DNA of 7,131 nt from CAYQAJ01 sp964415245. GTDB taxonomy: Bacteria > Planctomycetota > Planctomycetia > Pirellulales > Pirellulaceae. The DNA lies in contig CAYQAJ010000262.1 in the NCBI GenBank assembly GCA_964415245.1, positions 1 to 7,131 on the forward strand, in the 5' to 3' direction. Shown one piece after another: positions 1-6,255 of the stretch (position 1 is the first letter of the stretch; each line of letters opens with the position of its first letter). Below the pieces are notes generated by a model that did no database searches, was not told the DNA's origin, and was given only the letters and a program-made list of their open reading frames with translations. A program made the position numbers and the translations under genes.

Positions 1-118
1 GCTTGCGCAACCGGCCGTGCAGACGGAAGACCGGGGGCTGGCCCACGGTAATGTGAATGTCGCTTGCCCCCTGCTTGACGCAGGCTTGCAGAAGCTTGTC
101 GATCAGAACTGTTGCCAT
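1..118 (-). CDS. pilT: PilT-type retraction ATPase, N-terminal fragment (cut by window edge)
   Basis: Reading the minus strand from the ATG at 118-116 gives 39 codons with no stop before the window edge. The peptide begins MATVLIDKLLQ and continues through QGASDIHITVGQPPVFRLHG. The KQGASDxHxxxGxPPxxRxxGxxR pattern is the N-terminal PAS-like signature of PilT/PilU ATPases, which depolymerise type IV pilin at the inner membrane and power pilus retraction. The Walker motifs and the rest of a roughly 350-400-residue protein lie outside the window. It is on the same strand as the PilB-type gene and downstream of it, with 485 bp between them, which is long for co-transcription. A GGGG run about 10 nt upstream is a weak ribosome binding site inside a hairpin. 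The family call rests on the conserved N-terminus alone. A PilU-like paralogue is the main alternative. Confidence 0.85.
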   Translation of the reverse strand, partial: MATVLIDKLLQACVKQGASDIHITVGQPPVFRLHGRLRK

Positions 119-124
119 AATTGC

Positions 125-139
125 GCGCCCCAGGGGCGC
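125..139 (-). promoter_or_regulatory. Hairpin in the pilT leader, overlapping the weak ribosome binding site
   Basis: GCGCCCC-A-GGGGCGC is a perfect 7-bp inverted repeat that ends 6 nt before the pilT start codon. In RNA it would fold as a 6-bp stem with a 3-nt loop. It includes the only G-rich stretch at normal ribosome-binding distance, so it could restrict translation. That is inference from position; no ligand or regulator motif is visible. Confidence 0.35.
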
Positions 140-408
140 CTATCCTCAGGTTTCGATTTGCTACACGGTCGGGCGAGACGTTGCGCCGGCCGGACGTTGA
201 CGGACGAATCGCCGAGGTACGCCCCCCGCGCCTATCCGACGACCATCAGCAAGTCGCATAACCCAGGGAAAAGAAAGGCTTAACCAGGGGAATAAAACTC
301 GCTGCCGATCAAAGGGCCGTCACTGCCGGCGAATGAAGGAAATGAATAAAGCCTGATGCTCCCGGCAGCGCGAAGATTATTCGCACCTCGCTTCGTCAAC
401 ACAAATGA

Positions 409-433
409 GAGCCGCAAACGGGGCAGGCGGCTC
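409..433 (-). terminator. Candidate terminator hairpin downstream of pilB
   Basis: GAGCCGC and GCGGCTC form a perfect 7-bp stem around an 11-nt loop, about 170 nt past the pilB stop codon. On the minus strand the stem is followed by TCATTTGTGTT, a weak and interrupted T-rich stretch. It could be a poor intrinsic terminator or simply a dispersed hairpin repeat. The loop side carries GCCGCAAACG, also found in the hairpin at 7106-7125. Confidence 0.3.
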
Positions 434-603
434 GCTCGCCCCATCCGCTGTCTCTACGCAAGTTGGCCGCTCGGCTATGGCCATCGAATGTTACGTCTCT
501 ACGAATGCTCCCCTGTTTCCACAGTTAGTCCGCTGCCACTCGGGTGACAAATCGCGGCGGCCTCTCGACCCGTCCACCATGACCGCTCGCGGCAGCCGGC
601 TCA

Positions 604-2334
604 TTAGGGCACGTACGTATCCAGTTCGGTCCGCTTCGCGGTACGGTAGACCTCCTCCAACGTAGTGATTCCGGACAGAACCTTTGCGATGCCGTCGTTG
701 TAAAGCGTTCGCATGCCTTGCGTAATGGCGATCCGCCGAATCTCCTGCGTCGTCACCTGCTTGAATACGCCCTCGCGGATTTTGCTCGTCACCAACATCA
801 GCTCGAAAATGCCCAGGCGACCCCGAAAGCCGCTCCGTTGACAGTGTCCACATCCCTTGCCGCGGGCAAACGTGGCGGTGGCGGCCTGCTCAGGTGTCAC
901 TCCCGCCTCGCGCATCAAGGCCTCGGAAGGGGTGTACGGCTGTTTACACTTGGAGCAAACGACTCGCACCAGACGCTGCGCAAGTATGGCGATCACGCTG
1001 CTGGCGACCAGGTAACCAGGCACACCCATGTCGACCATGCGCGTAATGGCGCTCGGCGCATCGTTCGTATGTAGAGTACTAAAAACCAAGTGTCCCGTCA
1101 AAGAAGCCTGAATAGCCATCGACGCTGTCTCGGCGTCACGCATTTCTCCCACCAGAATCACGTTGGGGGCCTGCCGCAACATCGAGCGAATGATGCGGGC
1201 AAAGTCGAGCCCAATCGAATGCCGCACCTCCACCTGATTGACCCCGGGTAGGTAGTACTCGACCGGGTCCTCGGCGGTGATGATCTTCTTGTCCGGCCGG
1301 TTGAGTGTGTTGAGAGCCGCGTACAGGGTGGTGGTTTTTCCTGACCCGGTGGGGCCCGTGACCAGAACGATGCCGTTGGGCCGCTTCACCAGCGACTGGA
1401 AGTGCTTGAAATCTTCTTCCCCCAGGCCGAGCTGGCGGACGCCGATCTTGATGTTGTCCTTATCCAGGATCCGCATGACCACGGACTGGCCGTGGTTGGT
1501 GGGGATGATGCTGACGCGCAAGTCCAACTCTTTTTCGCCCAGGGTGACCTTGATGCGGCCGTCCTGGGGGCGGCGCCGCTCGGAAATGTCGAGCCGGGCC
1601 AGAATCTTGATGCGGGAGACCATGGCCGCCAGCAAACGCCGGGGGGCGCGATCGCGCTCGTGCAGCACGCCGTCGATCCGGTAGCGAACGCGCACGCGGT
1701 CTTCGAACGGCTCGACGTGTATGTCTGAGGCCCGCAACTGCACCGCCTCGGAGATCATCAGGTGCACCAACCGCACGACCGGTGCGCTGTTCTCGTCGAC
1801 CGCGTCCTGCGTGCCGCGCGACTCGGCCTCGGTCTCGGTGAAATCGATGGCCGTGTCGGTGAATTCCTGCAGCATCGAGTCGGCGCTTTCGCCTTCGATC
1901 TGGCCGTAATAGCGGTTGATCGCCTCCAGAATGTTCTCGCGCGGAGCCAGCGCAATTTCGACTTTGCGATTCAGGATGAAACGCAGCTTCTCGATCGTGT
2001 CGAAATCCTCGGGGTCGCTCACGATCACCTTGAGCAGGCCGTCTTCCTCGGCCAGCGGCAGAATCGCGTTCTCGCGGGCCACCGATTCGGGCACTAACTC
2101 AATAACCGACTCGGGGATGGAAATGTCGGTGAGATTGATAAAGTCGTGCCGGTGCTGCTGGGCGAGCGCCCGCATCACTTCCTCGCCCGTTGCGTATCCC
2201 AGGCGGACCAGGGAGTCTTGCAGGTTTCCGCCCCCCTCGCGGGCGATGCGTTCCGCTTCGGACAACTGATCGGGGCTGATGACTCCCCGGCGGATCAGGA
2301 TTTCGCCGAAGCCGTTCCGATTGGTCGTTGCCAT
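604..2334 (-). CDS. pilB: Type IV pilus assembly / type II secretion ATPase (PilB/GspE family)
   Basis: This hexameric motor ATPase drives polymerisation of pilin or pseudopilin at the inner membrane. The 576-residue product has an N-terminal MshEN/GspE_N region (about 5-145) and a T2SSE ATPase domain (about 185-570). Visible motifs are Walker A GPTGSGKTT (327-335, Lys333), an Asp box around ITAEDPVEY (352-360), Walker B ILVGEMRD (393-400, Glu397), a His box GHLVFSTLHTND (414-425), and the zinc tetracysteine C460-x2-C463 with C495-x2-C498. Two MshEN-like motifs (about 9-30 and 38-60) suggest cyclic-di-GMP binding, but the first lacks the usual RLG lead. The ATG at 2334 was chosen because the family's conserved N-terminus starts at GFGEILIRRG and GGGGAATGGG lies just upstream; an in-frame ATG at 2367 would add 11 residues. 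The pilT neighbour favours a pilus role, but GspE of a secretion system is possible. All catalytic residues appear intact. Confidence 0.93.
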   Translation of the reverse strand: MATTNRNGFGEILIRRGVISPDQLSEAERIAREGGGNLQDSLVRLGYATGEEVMRALAQQHRHDFINLTDISIPESVIELVPESVARENAILPLAEEDGLLKVIVSDPEDFDTIEKLRFILNRKVEIALAPRENILEAINRYYGQIEGESADSMLQEFTDTAIDFTETEAESRGTQDAVDENSAPVVRLVHLMISEAVQLRASDIHVEPFEDRVRVRYRIDGVLHERDRAPRRLLAAMVSRIKILARLDISERRRPQDGRIKVTLGEKELDLRVSIIPTNHGQSVVMRILDKDNIKIGVRQLGLGEEDFKHFQSLVKRPNGIVLVTGPTGSGKTTTLYAALNTLNRPDKKIITAEDPVEYYLPGVNQVEVRHSIGLDFARIIRSMLRQAPNVILVGEMRDAETASMAIQASLTGHLVFSTLHTNDAPSAITRMVDMGVPGYLVASSVIAILAQRLVRVVCSKCKQPYTPSEALMREAGVTPEQAATATFARGKGCGHCQRSGFRGRLGIFELMLVTSKIREGVFKQVTTQEIRRIAITQGMRTLYNDGIAKVLSGITTLEEVYRTAKRTELDTYVP

Positions 2335-2596
2335 AACCCATTCCCCAGGCAATTGCCGCGTCGCCAAAGCGGCGCTTAATCGGGCCGCATTCCGGCGTTT
2401 GGCCCGTGATTCCTATGTGACGAAGGGACCCGTGTTGCCCCACATCCGGCCGGCGGGCCAAAAGTCCAACGGCATCGACATGAGACGCAGGGGTGGACCG
2501 GCGCGACGGGAATACCCCCCCGACGGACGTTGCGATGCGCCTGGGGAGCGATCGTGCAGAAAAGCACTCGATCGCGGCCCAAGGACACCCTTTTCC

Positions 2597-2626
2597 ATCA
2601 TGGCCAGCGCCGAAGGCCGTTGTCAA
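2597..2626 (-). promoter_or_regulatory. Candidate sigma70-type promoter for pilB
   Basis: On the minus strand a perfect TTGACA (2626-2621) is followed after 18 nt by CATGAT (2602-2597), which matches TATAAT at four of six positions. It points toward pilB, about 265 nt from the start codon. The -35 is consensus, but the -10 is weak and lies in GC-rich DNA, so this is a candidate only. Confidence 0.3.
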
Positions 2627-2857
2627 TAACCGACTTGGGACGGCGCTGCGGGTAGGGAGACCGGGCGAGCGGCGGCAAGGGAGATGCCCGGGACATGAAG
2701 GTCGGTTGAGAGGGGTGGGTCGGCCTGGATGGGGCCGGGAGCCAGATGTCCGCACCGCTGCATCTTGGCCGTGAGCACGGCATGGATCGCCCCGCCGCGG
2801 CCGGATTACACAGTATTACCGCATCAGCAGTCTGCGCCGGTTGGTGCTAGCGCTAAG

Positions 2858-2897
2858 CCGCCGCCCCGCGACGAAAAGCTTCGCCAGGGGGCGGCGG
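2858..2897 (-). terminator. Candidate terminator hairpin after the 502-residue exported protein gene
   Basis: CCGCCGCCCC and GGGGCGGCGG form a perfect 10-bp GC stem around a 20-nt loop, 45-84 nt beyond the stop codon of the upstream minus-strand gene. The loop can form a further CGAA/TTCG mini-stem. No T-run follows (the next bases are CTTAGCGCTAGC), so it would be a non-canonical terminator, an RNA-stabilising 3' hairpin or a repeat. It separates that gene from pilB. Confidence 0.4.
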
Positions 2898-2941
2898 TGT
2901 GATTGCATTTAGCCTCGACGAACGGCCAACGGTGCAAAACC

Positions 2942-4450
2942 TTAGTGCCGCGTCGCCTGGTAGGGCCGGGGAGCCGTCGCGCTGGCGCGGATTTCGCGAG
3001 CCTGGTGACGCAGGTTCTGAGCCATTTCCCGCAGCCGATCGGCTTGTTCGTACAACTCCGCGTCTTCCAACCGGTTGGCCTGGTGCTCGATGTTGCGGCA
3101 CACGTCGCGCAGCTCATTGACCAATCGGTCGTGGTCTTGCGGATGATGATACGGCTCGGGTTCGTGCATGTTCACCGTGCTTCGGTAGACCCCGACGTGA
3201 TCGCCAGGCTCACTGTGCGACTGCGGCTGCGCGGGCATCGCCGGGTACACGTACGTGTGAGTCGGTTCGAAGTAAGGATTGGGAAGAATCGGTCCCGAAT
3301 GGTTAGGCCGTCCGTCTGGCGGCGGAAAGCTGGAAGGAGTGACGACGTTGGGAGCCATCGAGTATCCTCCGCTCGGTGCCGCGTATCCGCCGTATCCGCC
3401 GGTGACATCATGAGGTCCGCGGCTCGCAGTCGGGCAATTTCCGTTCGCACAAACGCCCGAAGAGTAAGGGGCGCTCTCCCCGTAAGGGTTGCCCCCCCCA
3501 TAAGAGGCGCCATCCCTAGGGGAGTAGGGGGTACTCTTCCCTTGGATCTCAAACTCGAATTCGTGCCGTTGCTCATCGGGTGACGGAACGTCGACCAATT
3601 CCAGCGGAACGGCCTGCTTGGATGCCGGGTCATGCCGATCCAGCATCCGCTCGAAGCGGCGGATCAGCCCGATCGTCGGAACCGCTTCAATCGTGATCGA
3701 CCGCAGCGCTTCGACGAATTGCGATTCGTTGCACTCCTTGCACTCGTCGCCTTGGTGCCGAGCGTGGGCAGCCGCACAGTCGGGTTGCTCCTCGAGCGCC
3801 GTGCCCGAGAGCAGGTCGAGTCCCAGATGCCTGCGAATTTGCAGAATGTCGTTTTCCACCTGTGTGGGAAGCGGCTGATGATGTTCGCAGTCGGGACAGC
3901 TCTTGCACTCGGGGCAGTCTTGGCCGTCGGGCCGCTTGTCGCAATCGGGGCAGCTTGTGTCTGCTAGCCAAGCGGCTTGCTGCACCGGGTTCCTTATCAC
4001 GTTTCGTGCCACATCGCCGCCGGTCACGGCAAACATCAAGCGACCCGTGCTGCCCTGCGGTGCGGAGTTCTGCTTCGTCCCCGCGGCCGTCGGACCAATG
4101 TGTTGCATGCCGCGGTTCAAATTGCCGCGCCGCGCGGGCACGCGACCCAGGTAAACGGCGGTCAGTCCCGTGCCGTCGGCCAGGCCGCCAATACCCAGCA
4201 CGATCTGCCAATGGCGCGTAGCTTCACCGCAGGCGGCCCCCTCGGCGATTCCATGCGATGCAGCCGGCCGCGCGGGCACCCATTTCACCACGCCGACCGG
4301 TTCGGCCAACACGACCGTTGCCCGCACGGCAGTTCGCTCGGCCACTTGCTCGTCCGATTGCTGGGCCACGACATCCGATAGCGGCGCTACGGTCGCGCAC
4401 GCGGCCACGAGTGCCAGTCCGGCCAGCAAAAACATTGTCACCTTGCGCAT
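2942..4450 (-). CDS. Exported Cys-cluster protein with Gly/Tyr/Pro-rich middle, function unknown
   Basis: I do not recognise a family for this 502-residue protein. Residues 1-17 are a signal peptide (MRK, then a hydrophobic stretch). VAAC (15-18) fits a lipobox with Cys18 as the lipidation site, while VVA at 27-29 could serve signal peptidase I instead. A cluster C167-x2-C170-x8-C179-x2-C182-x2-C185-x2-C188, followed by His190 and His191 and later C237-x2-C240, resembles a metal or iron-sulfur site, or a disulfide-rich module if exported. Residues about 305-410 are rich in Gly, Tyr, Pro and Ser with PY-containing segments. Residues 437-490 are highly charged and probably helical or coiled-coil. 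The ATG at 4450 is favoured over the longer open frame (to 4975) by the ideal GGGAGG site, the signal peptide and the upstream TATAAT. A stem at 2858-2897 may end the transcript. An envelope or cell-surface role is inference from export and composition. Confidence 0.82.
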   Translation of the reverse strand: MRKVTMFLLAGLALVAACATVAPLSDVVAQQSDEQVAERTAVRATVVLAEPVGVVKWVPARPAASHGIAEGAACGEATRHWQIVLGIGGLADGTGLTAVYLGRVPARRGNLNRGMQHIGPTAAGTKQNSAPQGSTGRLMFAVTGGDVARNVIRNPVQQAAWLADTSCPDCDKRPDGQDCPECKSCPDCEHHQPLPTQVENDILQIRRHLGLDLLSGTALEEQPDCAAAHARHQGDECKECNESQFVEALRSITIEAVPTIGLIRRFERMLDRHDPASKQAVPLELVDVPSPDEQRHEFEFEIQGKSTPYSPRDGASYGGGNPYGESAPYSSGVCANGNCPTASRGPHDVTGGYGGYAAPSGGYSMAPNVVTPSSFPPPDGRPNHSGPILPNPYFEPTHTYVYPAMPAQPQSHSEPGDHVGVYRSTVNMHEPEPYHHPQDHDRLVNELRDVCRNIEHQANRLEDAELYEQADRLREMAQNLRHQAREIRASATAPRPYQATRH

Positions 4451-4458
4451 TGAGTCGA

Positions 4459-4464
4459 CCTCCC
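4459..4464 (-). promoter_or_regulatory. Ribosome binding site that fixes the start at 4450
   Basis: GGGAGG on the minus strand lies 8 nt before the ATG at 4450-4448. It is the strongest Shine-Dalgarno match beside any start in the window and decides against the longer open frame that runs on into repeat DNA. Confidence 0.8.
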
Positions 4465-4487
4465 AGTCGGCGAATGAATTGAGCAAG

Positions 4488-4504
4488 CGCGGGCGGTTCC
4501 CGCG
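4488..4504 (-). promoter_or_regulatory. Leader hairpin of the exported Cys-cluster protein gene
   Basis: CGCGGG and CCCGCG pair in a 6-bp perfect GC stem around a 5-nt loop. It sits just downstream of the expected transcription start from the TATAAT at 4519-4514, so the hairpin would be at or near the 5' end of the mRNA. Such a structure could protect the transcript; this is inference from position. Confidence 0.4.
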
Positions 4505-4513
4505 GGGCGGCGG

Positions 4514-4519
4514 ATTATA
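4514..4519 (-). promoter_or_regulatory. -10 box (TATAAT) of the exported Cys-cluster protein gene
   Basis: A perfect TATAAT on the minus strand lies 64-69 nt upstream of the start at 4450, giving a leader of about 55-60 nt. No good TTGACA is present at 16-18 nt further upstream (TTCTGC and TCTGCC are the nearest), so the promoter may depend on an activator or another sigma factor. Confidence 0.5.
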
Positions 4520-4600
4520 CGAGAAGACCCCAAACGGGCAGAAGGCCAATGCAGCCGGAATTACCAAGGGTTTTCGCACAAACTGCCGCCGTCGTTCGCG

Positions 4601-4634
4601 CTTCGCCAACCTTGCGACTTCGCATCCTTCGCAT
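4601..4634. repeat. Degenerate 8-9-nt CTTCGCAT-type repeat
   Basis: Four loosely conserved units follow one another: CTTCGCCAA, CCTTGCGA, CTTCGCAT and CCTTCGCAT. The period is 8-9 nt rather than 7, so it differs from the heptamer arrays nearby. The units are degenerate, and this could be chance in GC-rich DNA. Confidence 0.4.
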
Positions 4635-4692
4635 CGACGCGCCGTTCGACCTTGACGCAAGTCGGCCCGAGAGCGTACCGTTCCCGCCCGCT

Positions 4693-4734
4693 GAATGCAG
4701 AACTCGGAATGCAGAATGCAGAGTGCGGAATGAA
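4693..4734. repeat. Heptamer array, GAATGCA family, six units
   Basis: Units in exact 7-nt register are GAATGCA, GAACTCG, GAATGCA, GAATGCA, GAGTGCG and GAATGAA. The complement of this family (TGCATTC / TGCACTC) is the array at 4748-4780, so the two face each other. Confidence 0.85.
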
Positions 4735-4770
4735 AGCTTCCAACCTCATTCTGCACTCTGCACTCTGCAC
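4709..4770. repeat. Imperfect 25-bp inverted repeat (cruciform or hairpin) from two facing heptamer arrays
   Basis: The complement of 4709-4733 matches 4746-4770 at all but about three of 25 positions, with a 12-nt spacer (4734-4745) containing an AAGCTT site. Transcribed from either strand it gives a long hairpin. It lies in the divergent promoter region, 46 nt before the aminotransferase ATG, where it could act as a terminator for transcription entering from outside or as a cruciform. Confidence 0.7.
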
Positions 4771-4780
4771 TCTGCATTTG
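4748..4780. repeat. Heptamer array, ACTCTGC family
   Basis: Units are ATTCTGC, three exact copies of ACTCTGC and a decaying ATTTGC, all in 7-nt register. It is the inverted partner of the array at 4693-4734 and the same family as 6184-6238 and 6644-6678. Confidence 0.85.
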
Positions 4781-4810
4781 CCCTAACCCCCAACCCCTAA
4801 TCCCCGGCCC
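4781..4810 (-). repeat. C-rich heptamer array; G-quadruplex motif on the minus strand before the aminotransferase start
   Basis: CCCTAAC, CCCCAAC, CCCTAAT and CCCCGGC follow in 7-nt register. Read on the minus strand there are five G-runs of three or more separated by 2-4 nt, a canonical G-quadruplex pattern. It ends 5 nt before the ATG at 4816 and replaces any Shine-Dalgarno site. CCCCTAATCCCC (4794-4805) is the exact complement of 6069-6080 on the far side of the gene. Confidence 0.8.
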
Positions 4811-4815
4811 AATCG

Positions 4816-6051
4816 ATGTCCAGCGCCCACGCAGTTCCTTCCGCCGGCAGCCCCAGTGTGCCGCCATCGAACGTTCCCCTGCTCGATCTGGCCCGCAGCA
4901 ATCAGCCGCTTCGCGACGAATTGCTGAGCGCGATTGCCGACGTGATCGATTCGGGGCGGTTCCTGCATGGAGCACCGTGCCGGGAGCTTGAGGAAGCGAT
5001 CGCCGCGGTTTGCCACACGCACTACGCTATCGGCTGCGCGTCGGGAAGCGACGCGCTGCTGTTGGCGCTGATGGCGTTGGGAATCGGGCCGGGGGACGAA
5101 GTAATCGTGCCCGCCTTTACCTTTTTCGCCACGGCCAGCGCCGTGTGGCGATTGGGGGCGCGGCCCGTTTTCGCCGACGTCGAGGCGGCCACGTTGAACC
5201 TCGATCCGCAGTCGCTCGCCGAGCGCATTACGCCGGCCACGCGAGCCGTCATACCGGTCCACCTTTTCGGCCAATGCGCCGACATGGACGCGATCCTCAA
5301 GTTGGCCGCGCGACACAAGCTCACCGTGATCGAGGATGCCGCACAGGCCATCGGAGCCACGTTCGGCGCTTCTCCGGCCGGTTCCATCGGGCACATGTGC
5401 TGTTTCAGCTTCTACCCCACCAAGAACCTGGGCGGTCTCGGCGACGGCGGCATGCTCACGACGTCGGATGCGGCGCTGGCCGAGCGGCTGCGGTCATTGG
5501 CCAACCACGGCATGAGCCAGCGGTATCACCACAACATGGTCGGAATCAACAGCCGGCTCGACACGATTCAAGCGGCCGTGCTGGGCGTCAAACTGGCTCA
5601 TCTCGAGCGGTGGACGACGGCTCGTCAGCACAACGCCGCCCGCTACACGCGGCTGCTGTCCGAAGCGGGGCTCGATGACTGGCTCACACTTCCGCACGAT
5701 GCCGAGACCGGCCGACACGTGTGGAATCAGTACACCGTTCGGGTCCGCAAAGGTCGGCGCGACGCGTTGCGCGCCCATCTGGCCCAGGCCGGCATCGGTA
5801 GCGAGGTGTACTACCCGGTGCCGCTTCACAGGCAGCAGTGCTTCGCCGATCTCGGATACGTGGTGGATAACCTGCCGCAGACCGAGCTGGCCGCATCCGA
5901 GGTCCTGAGCCTGCCGATCTTCCCTGAGATGACGCCGGCCGAGCAGGATGCGGTGGTCGTGGCGGTGATCGGCTTCTTTCGCGGTCACGCACATGGGATC
6001 GTTGCCAATGGCCTGCCGCAGCCGACCAGTGCCGCGAGCACGGTGGCGTAG
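4816..6051 (+). CDS. DegT/DnrJ/EryC1/StrS family nucleotide-sugar aminotransferase
   Basis: The family is PLP-dependent and transfers an amino group, usually from glutamate, to a keto group of a nucleotide-linked sugar, making amino sugars for surface polysaccharides or glycans in the cytoplasm. The 411-residue product has the fold type I landmarks: SGSDA (76-80) for the PLP phosphate, VIEDAAQAIGA (171-181) with Asp174 and Gln177 at the cofactor ring, and FSFYPTKNLG (197-206) with Lys203 as the Schiff-base lysine. Further family motifs are NSRLDTIQAAVL (245-256) and VYYPVPLH (331-338). The length is usual apart from a 19-residue N-terminal lead and a loose C-terminal tail after about 390. The ATG at 4816 is the first available start, but no Shine-Dalgarno site precedes it; a GTG at 4858 is the alternative. 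WbpE/WlbC-like or 3-keto/4-keto sugar substrates are possible, but the substrate cannot be fixed. There are no sugar-pathway neighbours. G-rich repeats abut both ends of the gene. Confidence 0.93.
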   Translation: MSSAHAVPSAGSPSVPPSNVPLLDLARSNQPLRDELLSAIADVIDSGRFLHGAPCRELEEAIAAVCHTHYAIGCASGSDALLLALMALGIGPGDEVIVPAFTFFATASAVWRLGARPVFADVEAATLNLDPQSLAERITPATRAVIPVHLFGQCADMDAILKLAARHKLTVIEDAAQAIGATFGASPAGSIGHMCCFSFYPTKNLGGLGDGGMLTTSDAALAERLRSLANHGMSQRYHHNMVGINSRLDTIQAAVLGVKLAHLERWTTARQHNAARYTRLLSEAGLDDWLTLPHDAETGRHVWNQYTVRVRKGRRDALRAHLAQAGIGSEVYYPVPLHRQQCFADLGYVVDNLPQTELAASEVLSLPIFPEMTPAEQDAVVVAVIGFFRGHAHGIVANGLPQPTSAASTVA

Positions 6052-6099
6052 GGCAGGGATTGGGGACTGGGGATTAGGGGCCGGGGACTCGGGATCGGG
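6051..6099 (+). repeat. G-rich heptamer array and G-quadruplex motif right after the aminotransferase stop
   Basis: Eight G-runs of three or four (6051-53, 6056-58, 6062-65, 6069-72, 6077-80, 6083-86, 6091-93, 6097-99) are spaced by 2-4 nt. Most units have the form GGGGACT or GGGGATT in 7-nt register. The first G-run uses the last base of the TAG stop codon, so the mRNA would carry a quadruplex-forming 3' end. It faces the C-rich array at 4781-4810. Confidence 0.85.
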
Positions 6100-6132
6100 C
6101 CGCCGCAACTGCGCGTTGGCCGCCTATTCAAG

Positions 6133-6154
6133 CCCACCGATTGCCATCGGTGGG
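6133..6154 (+). terminator. Candidate terminator hairpin after the aminotransferase gene
   Basis: CCCACCGA and TCGGTGGG form a perfect 8-bp stem with a 6-nt loop (TTGCCA), 82 nt past the stop. GGTCAAAG follows, not a T-run, so intrinsic termination would be weak. It may instead be a dispersed hairpin repeat or a 3' stabiliser. Confidence 0.4.
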
Positions 6155-6183
6155 GTCAAAGCCGACCACGGCCGTCGTTCAGC

Positions 6184-6238
6184 GCTTCGCACTTTGCACT
6201 CTGCATCGTGCGCTTGCATCTTGCAGTCTGCATCTTGC
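6184..6238. repeat. Heptamer array, ACTYTGC/ATCTTGC family, eight units
   Basis: Units are GCTTCGC, ACTTTGC, ACTCTGC, ATCGTGC, GCTTGC (one base short), ATCTTGC, AGTCTGC and ATCTTGC. The invariant part is the final TGC/CGC while the first four bases drift. It is related to 4748-4780 and 6644-6678. Confidence 0.8.
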
Positions 6239-6255
6239 ACACTGACTTGCCGCGC

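Larger units (their letters stand above)
119..603. other. 485-bp gap between the pilB and pilT genes, no credible gene
   Basis: Short open frames cross this stretch on both strands, but none has a ribosome binding site, family motif or convincing composition. It contains a hairpin at 409-433, a small GCGAA/TTCGC hairpin at 370-384, two copies of GTCTCTACG 45 nt apart (450-458 and 495-503), and two near-identical blocks on the minus strand, CCCTGGTTAAGC and CCCTGGGTTATGC, around 258-287. The pilT promoter presumably lies here, but no clear -35/-10 pair was found. Confidence 0.6.
2335..2941. other. 607-bp gap upstream of pilB, no credible gene
   Basis: Several frames stay open here on both strands, as expected in GC-rich DNA, but none shows a recognisable domain, a good ribosome binding site or plausible composition. 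The part nearest 2941 holds a strong GC stem (2858-2897), and the middle holds a candidate minus-strand promoter (2597-2626). The stretch between about 2640 and 2850 shows nothing I can name. The long leader this implies for pilB (about 250 nt or more) is unexplained. Confidence 0.6.
4451..4815. other. 365-bp divergent intergenic region filled with short repeats
   Basis: It separates the minus-strand exported protein gene from the plus-strand aminotransferase gene. From 4451 to about 4520 it carries the leader and promoter of the minus-strand gene. From about 4601 to 4815 it is almost entirely short-period repeats ending 5 nt before the aminotransferase ATG. No plus-strand promoter was recognised, so aminotransferase transcription must start within or beside the repeats. 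Confidence 0.7.

Noticed and set aside
491..853. A 120-codon minus-strand open frame overlapping the end of pilB
   Set aside because: Same strand but another frame of a clear gene, with no motif or ribosome binding site.
2335..2367. Upstream pilB start adding 11 residues
   Set aside because: The ATG at 2334 sits next to a GGGGAATGGG stretch and directly before the conserved N-terminus; the longer form adds nothing conserved, though it cannot be excluded.
2099..2755. A 218-codon minus-strand open frame
   Set aside because: It overlaps the start of pilB in another frame, is rich in Arg and Pro and shows no motif; it is a shadow of GC-rich DNA.
4451..4975. A 175-residue N-terminal extension of the exported protein frame up to an ATG at 4975
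   Set aside because: It runs through the heptamer arrays and overlaps the aminotransferase gene on the other strand. The ATG at 4450 has an ideal ribosome binding site, a signal peptide and an upstream TATAAT.
4816..6051. A sugar biosynthesis operon or a new multi-gene defence or secretion system
   Set aside because: The aminotransferase has no co-directional neighbours in the window, and no nuclease, helicase, toxin or effector gene is present.
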